Of a DNA stretch of 64,000 nucleotides, positions 10,901-23,330 are shown in pieces. The stretch spans positions 18,465,666-18,529,665 of the forward strand of contig NC_089867.1 in NCBI RefSeq assembly GCF_036373705.1, in the 5' to 3' direction. The DNA comes from Amia ocellicauda (taxonomy: Eukaryota > Chordata > Actinopteri > Amiiformes > Amiidae). The notes under the pieces are model-generated. The model saw nothing but the letters and a program-made list of their open reading frames with translations. It was not told the origin of the DNA and did not search any database. Position numbers and translations under genes: made by a program. Every line of letters begins with the position of its first letter. Position 1 is the stretch's first letter.

Positions 10901-13900
10901 GCCTGGTGAGAACGGTGTCTCAGCTTCACGAAAAACCTGTAACAGCAGTGAGCCAGTTCAGGCCTAGAAATTATTATTAAATATTATAAAAAATAAATAA
11001 AAGTGAAAATTGAAATATTTCTTTCCATTTCCGATTGTTGATCTTCGGTACATAGATGTAAATATCACATTCTATTTCTAAAATCATTTTTCTCAGTTTT
11101 TACTTCCTTTGTTGTGTATTTATTTAAAGGTGATGATCCAATCTCTTTTTTAATGTTAAACAGATTTTTAAACTGGATTTTCTGAGCAAATGTAGAGGTT
11201 AAGTGTTTGTAATTGTCTGTATTTGATGTTTGTTTCTCTCTAGGCCACATATTAAAGACATTTTCCAGAGCATTGCTGCTAAAGTTGGAACAGGAGAGCC
11301 TTGTTGTGACTGGGTAAGTATAACCAGATGCATTTCCCTCTGTATTTTAAGTGATTTGTTAAGCATTGAGATGTCGGCTAAATGCTTCTAAAGCCTTTAA
11401 AAAACAAATCACCTTGGACAAGACGGCGGGTATTTAGCGTCAATTTTCATCCTCCGCAGCGCTGAGTCTGAAGCTTTCTCTTGTGGGTGGTGTTGTGTAG
11501 GTGGGCGATGAAGGTGCAGGTCACTTTGTGAAGATGGTGCACAATGGCATTGAATACGGGGACATGCAGCTCATCTGCGAGGCCTACCACCTGATGAAGG
11601 ACGTCCTCAAGATGGACCACGATGAGATGGCCAAGGTGAGACAGATTTTCAACCTGCAGAGGTGAGCTTTCTGCACACCTGCCAACCTGCTTTTAGTAGC
11701 AGATAAATCCTTTATTGGCAAAAAAACTAAAAACGGGGGCATTATTTTAACCGACTTCACATGAAAAGCTGAGATGAACTGTTCTAGAAGTGTTACCCTG
11801 TGTTTGAATTGTCCAGGCATTTGATGACTGGAACAAGACAGAGCTGGACTCCTTCCTGATCGAGATCACCGCCAATATCCTGAAGTATAGGGACTCTGAC
11901 GGGAGCCACTTACTGCCCAAAATAAAGGACTCCGCTGGCCAGAAAGGCACTGGGAAGTGGACAGCAATCTCTGCCCTGGAGTATGGCACCCCTGTCACTT
12001 TAATTGGTATGTTTTCTTTATCAATCATAATTTCTTCACTGACAAATGTTGTTGGCAACAGTGGCTTTTAGTGCCAAGGTGAACCATTGTATTGTGAAAT
12101 CTAAAAAAAACTACTATTTAAGCATTTGAATACCCTTCATGCTTTGGGTTTGTGTGGAACTCATGGCGATGACTTCATTTTAACCAGGTATTTACCTAAA
12201 TTAAAAAAAATATATGCATGTTTCGGATTTGGGGCACTTCTGCACTAAAGCATTTCTGTGACTCTACAAGTCTCTTGATTCTCTGCGTAATGAAAACTAT
12301 TGAATTACACCACTTTTTTTGCAACTTTCCTATTCCAGCTTTGTTTTATCTAGTGTTTAACAAAGAAATAAAGAGCACCAACAATAGCCCACTGACAAAT
12401 AAGATTGCCTGCATAATAAGATTGGTGCCTTCTATACCCACACTATAGTCTGTTGTGACATAACGGGGTTTTCTATTGTCCCTTTGCTCTTTGGCTTTTG
12501 CTGTCGGAGTGTTTCACAAACAACCTTGTTGTTTCATCAGACCTTGGTTAATCCAGGACGAGGCTGTCTGGCTGCAGGGTTATTTTCAGGCCAGTTACCA
12601 TGTCTGCTGCTGGCTGCAATGCGTTACAGCACCTTTAAAAATGAACTTGAACATGGCAACTGTCAAAATGTTGCATCGTGGCTCTCACTGAATGAAATCA
12701 CAAGAACCCATCATGAGCACGATGGGTCGAATGGCCTCCTCTCATTTGTAAACTTTCTTTCTTAACCAGAAAAACCATGGACAGCCAACCTAGCTTAAGA
12801 ATTGAACACATTGTTTGAGTTGTGGGGCGTGTTCATTGAGAAACGCCAAATTGGCCCATGTCACTGATTTGATTTGTTTCTTGGAAGGTAATCAAGATGA
12901 GTTTGGCTGACCTCAAATCAGGAAGATGGAACAAGACTAATATATGAGTTTGATCTGAATGTGGAAAAAAAATGGCCTTTTATTTTAACTTGATAACTTG
13001 ATTTCTGAACTTATTTTGTCCTCCTTGCATGCCTAGTTTTCAACTTTAAACCTCGTCTAACCAGTATTTTGCAACGAACATAAATGGAAGCTTTGTTGCG
13101 GGAGTATGAAACGCGCAGTGTTTTTTTTTCTCTTTTTTTTTTTTTTTACCAGGAAGAAGGGTTGTTTCTAGTAAAACAAGGGAAGTGCTTTTTTTTTCCC
13201 TTGTCGTGGAGTCGCCTTCAGTTGAGCAGGACACTAGGGTTGGATTGTTCGGTGTGTGAGGGTGGGTGGGGCTTGTGTTCTTTAGACTGATTTCCATGCT
13301 GAGAGTTGCCTAATTCACTGTGACGTGTGATTGATCTACTGCAGCACACTGAGATATTTTTTTGCTAAGTCATGCTTACCAAGGTTTTTTAAATCCATTT
13401 ATTTTCCTGCATTTCAGGAGTAAATAAGCCAGAGATGTTTGAACAAAGTTACGATCTTAAGCAGGGCTCAAACCTGTGGGTGGGTCTTTTATGACAATGG
13501 CACTGCAGGCACTTTCTTGTCATCCATAATCTTATTTTCTTTGTACATGACGTCAGCATTATTAAGCACTCTGTAGAAATGTGATTTTTAGAAATCTCTA
13601 ATGGCAATAAAGATGTAATTTACCTTTCACCACATTTAACTGTTTTCAATTTTAAACCCAATGCATGCAATTGGCTGTATAAATATACTTATATTAGAAG
13701 AATTTATAAAATATAATGCTTACAAAATTGCATGAATAAAAATGTATCTTTTTCTTTTTCATTCCCTGTATGTAAACATTTCTTAATGGAGACCCTTTTC
13801 ACATGCATGTATAATTAATGCAACAAGTGTAAATGTATTTCTGTGATGACTGTTGGAAACAGTGTCTCCACATGCTTTTGTCAGTTTTTTATTTATCTCT

Positions 13901-16523
13901 CTCCTATAGGTGAGGCTGTCTTTGCCAGGTGTCTGTCATCCCTGAAAGATGAAAGAGTGCAGGCCAGTAAAATCCTCAGCGGACCCCAGGGAGCGGTGTT
14001 TAAAGGGGACAAGGCTGGATTCCTGGAAGACATCCGCAAGGTGGGTTACTGGAGGCTGAATTGTGGAACTAATTTATTCTGTTTTCTAGTTCATGTGAAA
14101 TGCAATAATGAGAACCAGTCTGTATATTTTCACCAGTATCAGCCTAATCTTTGATTTGTTTTATTTATTTTTAAATTAGGCTCTGTATGCCTCCAAGATA
14201 ATCTCCTATGCCCAGGGATTCATGCTTCTTCGGCAGGCAGCCATAGAGTTTGGCTGGACTCTCAACTATGGAGCCATTGCACTCATGTGGAGGGGGGGCT
14301 GCATAATCAGGAGGTAATTCAGGCCTGTTGTACAAGTTTTGATTACATAATGAATGATGACCGCTGCTAGGTGGAGACCATCACACTCACTATGCCTCTA
14401 GAGGTCAAATATTCTACTGCAGAACAGGCACCTATATCTAATGCATTAATTCTCTCTCTCTCTCTCTCTCTCTCCATATATTTTATATTGTGGGTTTAGT
14501 AAAATAAAAGCTATAGATGGGTAAATAAGTTATTTTGTATTTCAGCATTACTAAAGCCCCCTCTAGTGGAGAAAATGTGTAACATGGTCTTCTATCATTA
14601 ACTGCTGAATTTGTTTCTGCAAAATAAACACTAGATGGCTTTTCTATGTAAGTGTCTTATGCAATTCGTAAATGGAGAAACCACAGTTGTGAAACTATGA
14701 GAAACTGAAGATTGTGCTGATAGGCAAGCAAAACGACTAACTAGAAAAACATGTTACTTTTTGAAGGTGACTAAGGAGAAATCATATTGAGCCCGTTGAG
14801 CTTATCCAGACGGTTACTACAGCTTAATGTTTTGGGGGCAAAACTGAAGAATTACATGTTTTTATTTTCCAATTTGTTGTGCTTATTCTTTTTTATGGGT
14901 GTTTTCTCTGACAGTGTTTTCCTGGGAAAGATCAAGGAAGCGTTTGACCGGGACTCTGAGCTGCAGAGCCTGCTACTCGACACCTTCTTTAGCAATGCAG
15001 TGCAGGACTGCCAGGTACAGGAAATACAAGTGGCAGGACCACTAAACTGGAGACAGTCCAAATAGTACTGTGGAACACTTCAAACACAATGTATATTTGC
15101 TGTGGTTTAATGCCACCTTTTCAAAAGGACGCCTTGGCAATGAGTCAACAACAGAAATTAGATTTTAAAGCAGCTTTCAAACGCTTGTATCAGAAAATGC
15201 ACCAATTCACACCTAGCAACCAAGACAGGCAGTATTATTTACTTTTCCTCAGCGCACGCTTACCTTCCATTTTGGTGTAATGCATTTAGTATTTGGGGAT
15301 CTAATTAATAGTTTATGATGTGCCTAATAGTAAACAATGGATGAATAGACATCCCCACTGTTATACTGGCATCCTATTTTAACAAATTACTGTCTGTGAA
15401 TCTTGGTAGATTTGTCTTCCAAAAAGTAGTTTAGAAGGCTTTTGAAACTCTGACTCTTAATGGTTATAAATGATATCTGTGATTGTTATAACCTTATTTT
15501 AAAAATATGCATAATAATAATACTAATGGTCACATTACTCAAATCAAGTTGCACAATTAAAATGTTATGAATGTGTTTTGAGAAAAATCTAGAGTAGTCT
15601 TATACTAGATGCATGTTGGGTAAATGGAAATAAATACATTTAATTTGTGCTGTCTTGTCTCTTGTAGGAGTCGTGGCGTCGAGCCGTTAGCACAGGAGTC
15701 CAGCAGGGCATCCCCATGCCGTGCTTTACCACAGCGCTCTCCTTCTACGATGGTTACAGACACAACATGTTGCCAGCCAACCTCCTCCAGGTAAGAAGTA
15801 TATGCACATACAGAGACACAGTTCCTCCTGATCAGCACTGAGCTAATATTAATGCAATTGTGAAACTTACACAGAGTCTGTGACCATTTCACCTCTATTT
15901 GCCACTTCTCCATTAAAAACAGTATTTCCCACTTGCCTGTTGGAAATATATCCACTGCTGGAATTATTGGGAGTGTTTGTTTTCTCTTTGTTTCTCACTC
16001 ATGGGCATGTTAGTCAGACTGGTACCTGTGCCTACACAACCCACTCTAATTGTCAGCAGTGAAAGGGTCATAAAAACCCAATCGGCCGTGTTTTGAGTTG
16101 GCAGGTAACATCAGTGGAGTTAGAACAGCTTTCCACAAAACCTCAGATCTCAGAGTGCTGAGTAGGTACCTTGATAACATCAGTTTCCTTTCTTTTTTCA
16201 AACACAACAACCAAATTTGAAGCAGTGGCAAAAATGTGCCCTCGATGTTCATCTGACTGATATTTGCCATCTTGTTGTGATTTATAAAATGTAATGTTAT
16301 TCCATTACTAAATGTATACATGTGTATATGGAATTTATATAATATATAAACAAACACATACACACTCAAAAAATTACAATTGTTTCTTGTGCTTTCTTCA
16401 CAGGCTCAGAGAGATTACTTTGGCGCACACACTTACGAGTTGCTGTCAAAACCTGGAAAATTCATCCACACAAACTGGACTGGCCACGGGGGAAACGTCT
16501 CCTCATCCTCCTACAATGCTTAG
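7975..16523 (+). CDS. pgd: 6-phosphogluconate dehydrogenase, decarboxylating
   Basis: Cytosolic pentose phosphate enzyme that oxidises 6-phosphogluconate to ribulose 5-phosphate and CO2, reducing NADP+. Coding exons: 7975-7982, 9143-9218, 9431-9610, 9719-9784, 10787-10905, 11244-11313, 11501-11635, 11817-12006, 13910-14040, 14180-14313, 14915-15014, 15668-15790 and 16404-16523. All have GT-AG borders with compatible phases and sum to 1452 nt, or 483 aa, the usual vertebrate length. The Rossmann motif GLAVMGQN starts at residue 10. Exon 7 has [15 protein letters not shown] with the catalytic Lys and Glu, and exon 8 has the family signature [12 protein letters not shown]. The C-terminus YFGAHTYEL ... 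NWTGHGG ... SSSSYNA is typical. The first exon carries only eight coding bases, as in other vertebrate PGD genes. The gene appears intact and functional. Confidence 0.97.
12707..12764. repeat. interspersed repeat tail
   Basis: In PGD intron 8, the segment GATGGGTCGAATGGCCTCCT followed by CTCATTTGTAAACTTTCTT matches, from memory, a tail common in non-teleost fish repeats. Only the tail is recognisable. Confidence 0.4.
14451..14475. repeat. (CT)n microsatellite
   Basis: About 12 CT units in PGD intron 10. Confidence 0.95.
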
Positions 16524-16902
16524 TCTGCCTGGAGCCCTCGCACCCCAAGAACCACAAAACAAAGGGCAGCTGAGAGCAAAATGAGAGCCTGTCACACATT
16601 CCTTTTGTAATACTAATGTCTCCAGAATATACATGTATAATATATATATTAAAAAATATTTTGAGATTAGACCCCTCCAGGAAGCAGTGGTACCTGATAT
16701 CCTGTTATTTATAAGAAATTGGAAAATCTTAGTATCAGTAAACAAGTTTATTTCCATGCCCTTTATGCACTGAAGTGTTTAGGTAGGAGCCTGTAGAAGA
16801 TATGAATTTTGATCCCACCAATACCATCTTTGCTTTCTTCAGTCATGTGAGTTCACTGAGTTAACATTGGATTAACAGTAACTATCGCAGTGTACTAGGC
16901 TA

Positions 16903-16908
16903 AATAAA
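16903..16908 (+). terminator. pgd: PGD poly(A) signal
   Basis: AATAAA 380 bases after the PGD stop codon; the 3' end is probably near 16925. Confidence 0.75.
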
Positions 16909-16929
16909 GATGTACATCTCTTTACAATT

Positions 16930-17784
16930 AGGCTGTCTGCTTTGTTTATCTTCAGCATCTCTGAAAGGAGTCAAAGGTACCTGGGTGTCCACAGTATTAA
17001 ATTATATATGCAATATAAATAATACATCTTTAAAAATATAAAGAGTGCATTTAGAATTCCTTTAATGGTCTATACAAAGGATGTGGGATTCAAAAGTACC
17101 CTGCAGATGGCAGTCTAGTTTAAAATATGGAAATATGAAATATTATCAGATGTCTTCATCTGAAAAAAAGGAACTGTAAAAATGACTAAATAGGTAACAT
17201 ATGGAAGTGGTTTTATATAGAATACAATCTAATTCAATGAGTGACACAGTGGAGTAAAAACAGTGCAAGACGCAGAAGGTAAAGGAATACGGTGTGCTTG
17301 AATGGTGAGCACTGACACCTACAATTTAAACAAAAGTCTGTGTGATTTGATCTTCAATAAACTAATAGTACAAAACGAATGGTCAACGCAGAACTGTCAA
17401 GGTAAACGCAAGCTCGGCCCTGGCTCTTCTATTGCCTGGAGCTTTTCGGAAGGAGTTAAGGAAAACTGACTGACTAGAATGGTTACCTCCATCTTTTTTC
17501 TAACGGGCAAGCCGATAATGCAAACATTTTTATCATTGACCATCATTTACAGCTAAGAAAGTCATGGCTGACTTTTAGGAAACAAAAATATATATACTGT
17601 ACATAAAAATTAGTTTACATATGCTTAAAGTCCCGGTGTAATAAAGACAAGCATAACGCAGTAATGGTACAGTAGGTCTGTCCGTGTGGAATAGTCCTGA
17701 GCATTATTGTCCTGAGGTTTGTGGTTTGGCTGCTCACGGTTGACATTTCCTTGAAAGATGAGTGATCCTCATTTGCAGCTCATT
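16930..17784. other. convergent intergenic region and probable 3' UTR of the TNFR-like gene
   Basis: Lies between the 3' ends of PGD (plus) and the TNFR-like gene (minus). The right part must be the 3' UTR of the minus-strand gene. I did not find a clear minus-strand AATAAA, so its end is undefined. Confidence 0.4.
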
Positions 17785-20700
17785 TTAATTTGGAAGAGCT
17801 CTATAAGTGCTAGTTGTAAAATTATGGATGTTCAGGTGTTTCTCCCCTGGTTTGTCCCTTTCAGGTGTCCAGACTCCTGACATGGTACACAGGGTAGGGC
17901 TGGTGGAGCGCAGGGGACCTATGATGCTCTCATAGAGAGACTGTGACCCAGGGGCATGTTCATGGGGGACCTCTTCTATTGGACAGCAGAAGCTGTTGTC
18001 ACAGATCTCCTGCACTGGAAATGGGAACTGCTTAACTGGAGAGAGAGGATAAAGCATTAAAGAGGTAAAACTGCTCTGGTAATGACAGGCATGACATCTT
18101 CTGGATGAAGTATACTTAGTAAATGATAGTGGTAGTGACAAAAGTTAATTTTCTCAAAGCAAAAATTCATTTTTTTCAAGCAGGGATGCACTTTTCTCTA
18201 GGTACATCTTTAATTTGATTCATGCAGATTGGTGAGTTGAACTGAGAAAGTTAATGGTATTTACCTTCAGTTAGTAGCGTGTGTGTTTCCAAGATCCTTA
18301 TCTGATGTTCGGCCTGGCTCTCGCTTCTGTGATCCAGGGTTGTGTTAGTGTTGTTCTCCTCACTGCTCTCTCGCACAATCACTACAGTGTCTTCACCGTG
18401 TCTCACGCTGCACTGCAGTTTCACATCTGTGCCTTCCTGTGTTTCCTCTCCCACAGAATCGTGCTGAAGACATCCTGTGTTATTAATCGCCTCACACACA
18501 GTACCACCACTTCCAGGCTGACTATAATCATTCTCTGATTTAAAGCACAGAGCCTTGGGAAGAACACAGCAGTTTCTTAGTAAATGCACATTTACCAAAT
18601 GTTAGTACTCTGCCTCTAGCTATCTACCAATATGATCGCAAGGCATTATGGGTGGCGATTCTTATCTGATATTTTAAGATTATGATTCCTTAAATCTTCA
18701 TGACACAGAGGTAACAAGGGATTGTTCTTCTCCATCCTACCACCCCACCCCCCACCCAACATCCTCCTTTCTGGAAGAAAACCTCTCAACCACTATATTT
18801 AAAGTTTTTAGTCATGTTTGAAGTGGCACTGTTCATCCTTTCCACAAAGAGGCTGTGGGCAAATTGGATGCACCTGGCAAATTTTCTTCCGGCACCAGCT
18901 GAGAAAATAATAGGGAATGAGAAGCCCATTCAGCTCGCCTCTGTGTGGCAGTGACGTTCCCCGGTCAATCAATTCATCATCACAATTACATATGCACACT
19001 CACCAGCTCGATGCTGCACCAAACCGTGTGTCTGTCAATATACATATTTTGCACTTCAATGAGTTTGCATACATCTCTATTTTTCAGTCATGAAAGCTTT
19101 CTATTCCACTTGCAATGTGGAAGAAGCGGAAGTTAAAGGACTGACGTACTGACAATGTACAGTTGTTAAGATACATTCAGTCTGCTTTAAATGAGACATT
19201 CTGTAGCATGAAATCGTATCGTGACTATTAAATTGAATTTTATCTTGATTTACAGAAAAAAATGAATAATGCGCTGCAAACATGACTCACTCGCTTTTCC
19301 AACACTCAGTTTCAGTTGGCCTTTTGATCTCAGGTCATCCTAAATATGCCTTCAAACTGAATTGCTCTAATTTTCAATCAGAGGGTGGGGCAAAAATGTA
19401 AATGTAAGTACCTTTGTGCATGCTGAAACATTTGTTCCTGTGAAAACAAAATAAAACATGGAAATGTGTTACTTTAAAAATAATCTAGCTAGCATATATA
19501 TCTTTTTACAACTTAATATAAAATGATAGTACAGAATGTACTCCAGAAATGTATCAGATGAATTTGCTTACCTTTCCTATACACAGCCCACAGGCAGAGA
19601 TTCAACAAAACAATGACACAGGCACTGATTCCTGTTGCAGACAGTAAACTGCGATTGTGACACGGATCTGTTAAAGGAAAACACAATCTGTAAAGTTTGT
19701 AAGCTGGTAAAATGATTCTTTAAATAAATATAACATTAGCTTTTTGCACAGACTGCTATTGATAATGGTTGGAAATGGAATCAAAAATTACAAATATGAG
19801 AATATATTGAAAATTATTGTATTGATTAATCGTGACAAGAATGAGCTCAATTGCTAGTCAAAATTGAAATCGATCTTGGCTTTTGTGGTTTGTTTGTTTT
19901 TGTTTGTTAATGAATGACATACACACTTGATTTGGAGACTCAATCGAGAAAAGTTAGAAATGTGAAACACGGATTGACCTATTGACTTTCAGCATACAAA
20001 ATCAGTGACTGAATCATGCTGTGATTAATTTGAATTTGCCTTTATAATAATCCATATTTGATTATTCAATTTCCCATGTCGTGTACACTAGGCACAATGG
20101 AACAAACTAACACACAAACAAGATTCTTCAAAAGAATATCAACATAAATCTTCTTCATGTTAACAAATCTATATGAAATCTCAAATCTCTTTGGTTCTAA
20201 GAGCAGAGCGTCTCTGGTTCATATGCCTTGATACTGCACCTGTGTTTGTGCCATTGGTCCCTGGTTCTATTGGGTCAACCTGTCTACATACTCTGTTGGA
20301 GGAAGCACGGCATGGGACAGATTCTTGGGTACCATCTGTAATACGGCAAAATAAACACAATTATAAAAACACATAGATACATACCAGCATCTGTTTGTAG
20401 ATTGAATGGTTCAGATTCTGTATATCATTGGGAATAATAGAATATCAGGCGATCTCACGCTCTAAAACAGCTGCCTTATAAACAAGGAACTGTATAAAGT
20501 TATGCAACTCGACCGGTTGAACAAAAACAGGAAGATAATACGCATTATGCAGCACAGAGATGCAGAACTTGGCATGAATGCGGTGCATGGTTTTCATATT
20601 CTTCAACAGTGAGCTCTTTGTGGAATTAAGAGTTAAACAAACGTTCCTCTGATCTGATAATCCTGACTGGGCTTCCTGAAGTAGCCGTTCTGTGCTGCTG

Positions 20701-21285
20701 ATAACTGGGGCCACAAGTGTGGTTAAATAGATGAGTTTACAGCAGGCACTTATGTATGTGTAATGGAAACAATCAGTATAAATAAACCATTACTTGTCTT
20801 TTTTACAGATCTAGAGCTCAGCTAACCTTTTCCCCCAACCCAAAGTGAAACTCTTGATGTGAATGAGTAGCATCTGCACAATGTGTAACATAACTACTTC
20901 TCTAGGACTGGTGAATGGAAAGTCTCAGTTAAACAACCAAACATTAAAGAAAAGACTAGGCATATTTATCTCTAGGGATTTATAATCAAACGGGTGAGAG
21001 AAATCATCTGGCTGAAAATGATCAATTAGAGAGTAGACTGTGCATACAAAGTTCATGATTTCATTGGCACTTTGAACAACTGAACTAGAACCACAAAACA
21101 CAGCCTCATCCTGCATCCCTGGTATAATTATACTCCAAAAAAACACTTCCCTGTGCATTTAGACCTGCACCTGCGACACTCCTTCAAAGTATTCACCAGC
21201 TCTGTGTATGTGCCACCTGGGCAGGGCTTGCAGATACAGCCATTTCTGTGATATTCTCCTTAAAAACACACACACACAAAAACAC

Positions 21286-21323
<38 letters not shown>

Positions 21324-21770
21324 AAACACTATTATAGCCCAGAAGAATAACCACCACAATTTAAACATACTTTTAAACAAACAATTATTTATAATGGTTA
21401 ACTACACAAGGGTGTTTAGTGAACTGAACAAAAATGATAAAACAGACACACACACACACACAGTGCGTTTCATTGATTTAGTTGTTAAGAATAAGTAAGA
21501 AAGAATACGTTTCTGACCTGCTTGACACTGGGCAGTACACATCTGCTCGTTTCCAAAAGACACCTTTAAAACAACACAGGGATATTTGACAAATGATCTC
21601 ATAAAAAACAGTGAAGCTTTCTGTCATTTGAGGTAAAAGGAAGAGAGCAGGCTGTTCTCCCAGACAAGCAAGTGCAAAGAACATGTGAAAATGCTTTGAA
21701 GCAGCACTGCGCTTACCCAAATCAGGTCCAAAGAAATCACCAGCAACAAAACAGGTTTGCCTTTATTCAT
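17785..21770 (-). CDS. TNF receptor superfamily member, TNFR2-like (tentative)
   Basis: Probable type I membrane cytokine receptor on the minus strand. Exons in transcript order: 21717-21770 (signal peptide with a KPVLLLVISLDLIW core), 21518-21563, 21171-21258, candidate 20827-20873, 20385-20417, 20240-20335, 19572-19667 (membrane segment), 19412-19437, 18265-18553 and 17785-18035. Phases agree throughout and give 341 aa. Exons 2-3 encode a Cys-rich repeat including CKPCPGGTYTELVNTLKEC; the YTEL-N-EC-C-C spacing recalls TNFR2 (YTQLWN...ECLSC). The membrane exon reads CVIVLLNLCLWAVY. The tail has no death domain but carries PVQE and PIEE, both fitting the TRAF-binding consensus, inside VKQFPFPVQEIC, reminiscent of QVPFSKEEC in TNFR2. 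Only about one Cys-rich domain could be found where TNFR2 has four; exons may have been missed between 20.4 and 21.2 kb. The 47-nt exon is the least certain. Confidence 0.75.
21286..21322. repeat. (AAT)n microsatellite
   Basis: About 12 AAT units in an intron of the TNFR-like gene, preceded by a short CA run. Confidence 0.95.
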
Positions 21771-22549
21771 CTTAAAAAGGCGAGCGATTCACGCTAATCT
21801 GAGGTGTAATATTACGAGTATGACTTTTATTAGTAATAAGACGTGTAGCTCAGGTGTCTTTTGGGTCTGTATTCTCCATGGGCAGAGCATCTCTGAACTT
21901 TGGGCAGAACTGAGACAGGAAATCAAAGCCGCTCATTGACATGCGTGCCGGTATGTCTCACACTGTGACCTTTTTGCCTCTGGTTATTATCTTGTCTTTT
22001 GGGAAACACGCAGTCACTTTCAGTCGCGTCTCTTTTCGATGTTGGGTGGCGGTAAACAGAAAATAAGTAATAATTGCGACTTTAGTTTGACATTTTCAGA
22101 CTGTTTTATATTGCTTTTATTCGTGTTTGTTTTTCTCAGGTCTAACATTTGATAAACACGTGTGCTTTACAGAAGTATGGCTGATATACAGAGCCCCTTT
22201 GTAAGACAGTTTGGGGACTTTAAAATGCATTATTTGATAAGCTATTATGAATATGCGTGGGTGGGATTTGTACATGCTCCACATCTCATTTGTAGATACC
22301 TGTCATATCTAAAGCTGTTGTAGGTTTATTATCGTCCTCTTCCAGGGATGGGTTATTACCTGTTAATACGCTCTGTGTGTCTGTGTAACTCCATATGTAC
22401 ATACAGATTTGATAGAAAACGCGATTCTCGCCCCTCCGTTTATAACCCTTGTCGTTTGGACTTGTCCGGCATCCGTAGATTGCGGGAAAATTAAACCGGA
22501 ACTGTTGTAACCCCAGTATGTACAATAGTTTGTTAGTGTTTTTACGTAC
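21771..22549. promoter_or_regulatory. head-to-head intergenic region (TNFR-like gene / CENPS)
   Basis: About 780 bases separate the start codons of the minus-strand TNFR-like gene and plus-strand CENPS. On the CENPS side GCGGGAAAA (22482-22490) matches an E2F site and ACCGGAACT (22495-22503) an ETS site, 50-70 bases before the ATG. An E2F site suits a gene needed in S phase and mitosis. Confidence 0.5.
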
Positions 22550-23299
22550 ATGGCAAACGATACATTGGTGCAAATGGATGTTTCAGATGAACAAAGTGAA
22601 TTCACTCATACACAGGTTGGGAAATATAATTGTTATCCTAAAATAATGTATGTGAAGATAATGCCAAATATGGTATACGAGTTAGTGGATAGCTACTAAC
22701 GTATGTGCCACGAACTTGAAAACTGCTGTGTGTTAACATAATGAGATACGTCATTACATCTAAAAATAGGTTTGACATCTTGAGTTTGTGTTACCAAATT
22801 GTATGATTTAGCTCGAATTTTATATTTGTGCAAAACTATATTTCCTATGAACGTACAGTAATATGTTTTATGTGTTTCCCTGACGCCTTCGCTCGTCTAC
22901 CACTGTGTGCGTCTCTTCACAGTATCTGTGTTTGTAACGATTACTGCAATTCAACACACCCACTGTGCAGAATACACAATGTATCTCATTTTTAATTTAA
23001 GCTTGTAACCGCTGTATTTAAGGAGACAAAAACCAAACACACATGATTTGAGAATGATGAGACCTGAAATAAGATCACATGCATGCATTTTCATTTTGAT
23101 GCATCAAAAATCGAATGGAGGATACTGCATTTCTGATCAGACCCCTTACTGTTGTAGAAGCTGAAAGCTGCGGTGCACTACACTGTCGGGCAACTTTGTA
23201 AAGAAGTAGAGGAAGAGAACCAAGTGCACTTCAGCAAACAAGTTATCGCAGCCATTGCGGAGACCACATTCAGACAGTGTGGTGGGTGTAATTTAAGCC

Positions 23300-23330
<31 letters not shown>

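Noticed and set aside
18808-18999. Minus-strand 63-codon Cys-containing frame in an intron of the TNFR-like gene
   Set aside because: The Cys spacing does not fit a TNFR domain, and it lies between the membrane-side and tail exons, where no Cys-rich domain belongs. It may be repeat-derived.
20445-20714. 89-codon minus-strand frame considered as a missing Cys-rich exon
   Set aside because: It has too few cysteines, and no matching splice phase was found.
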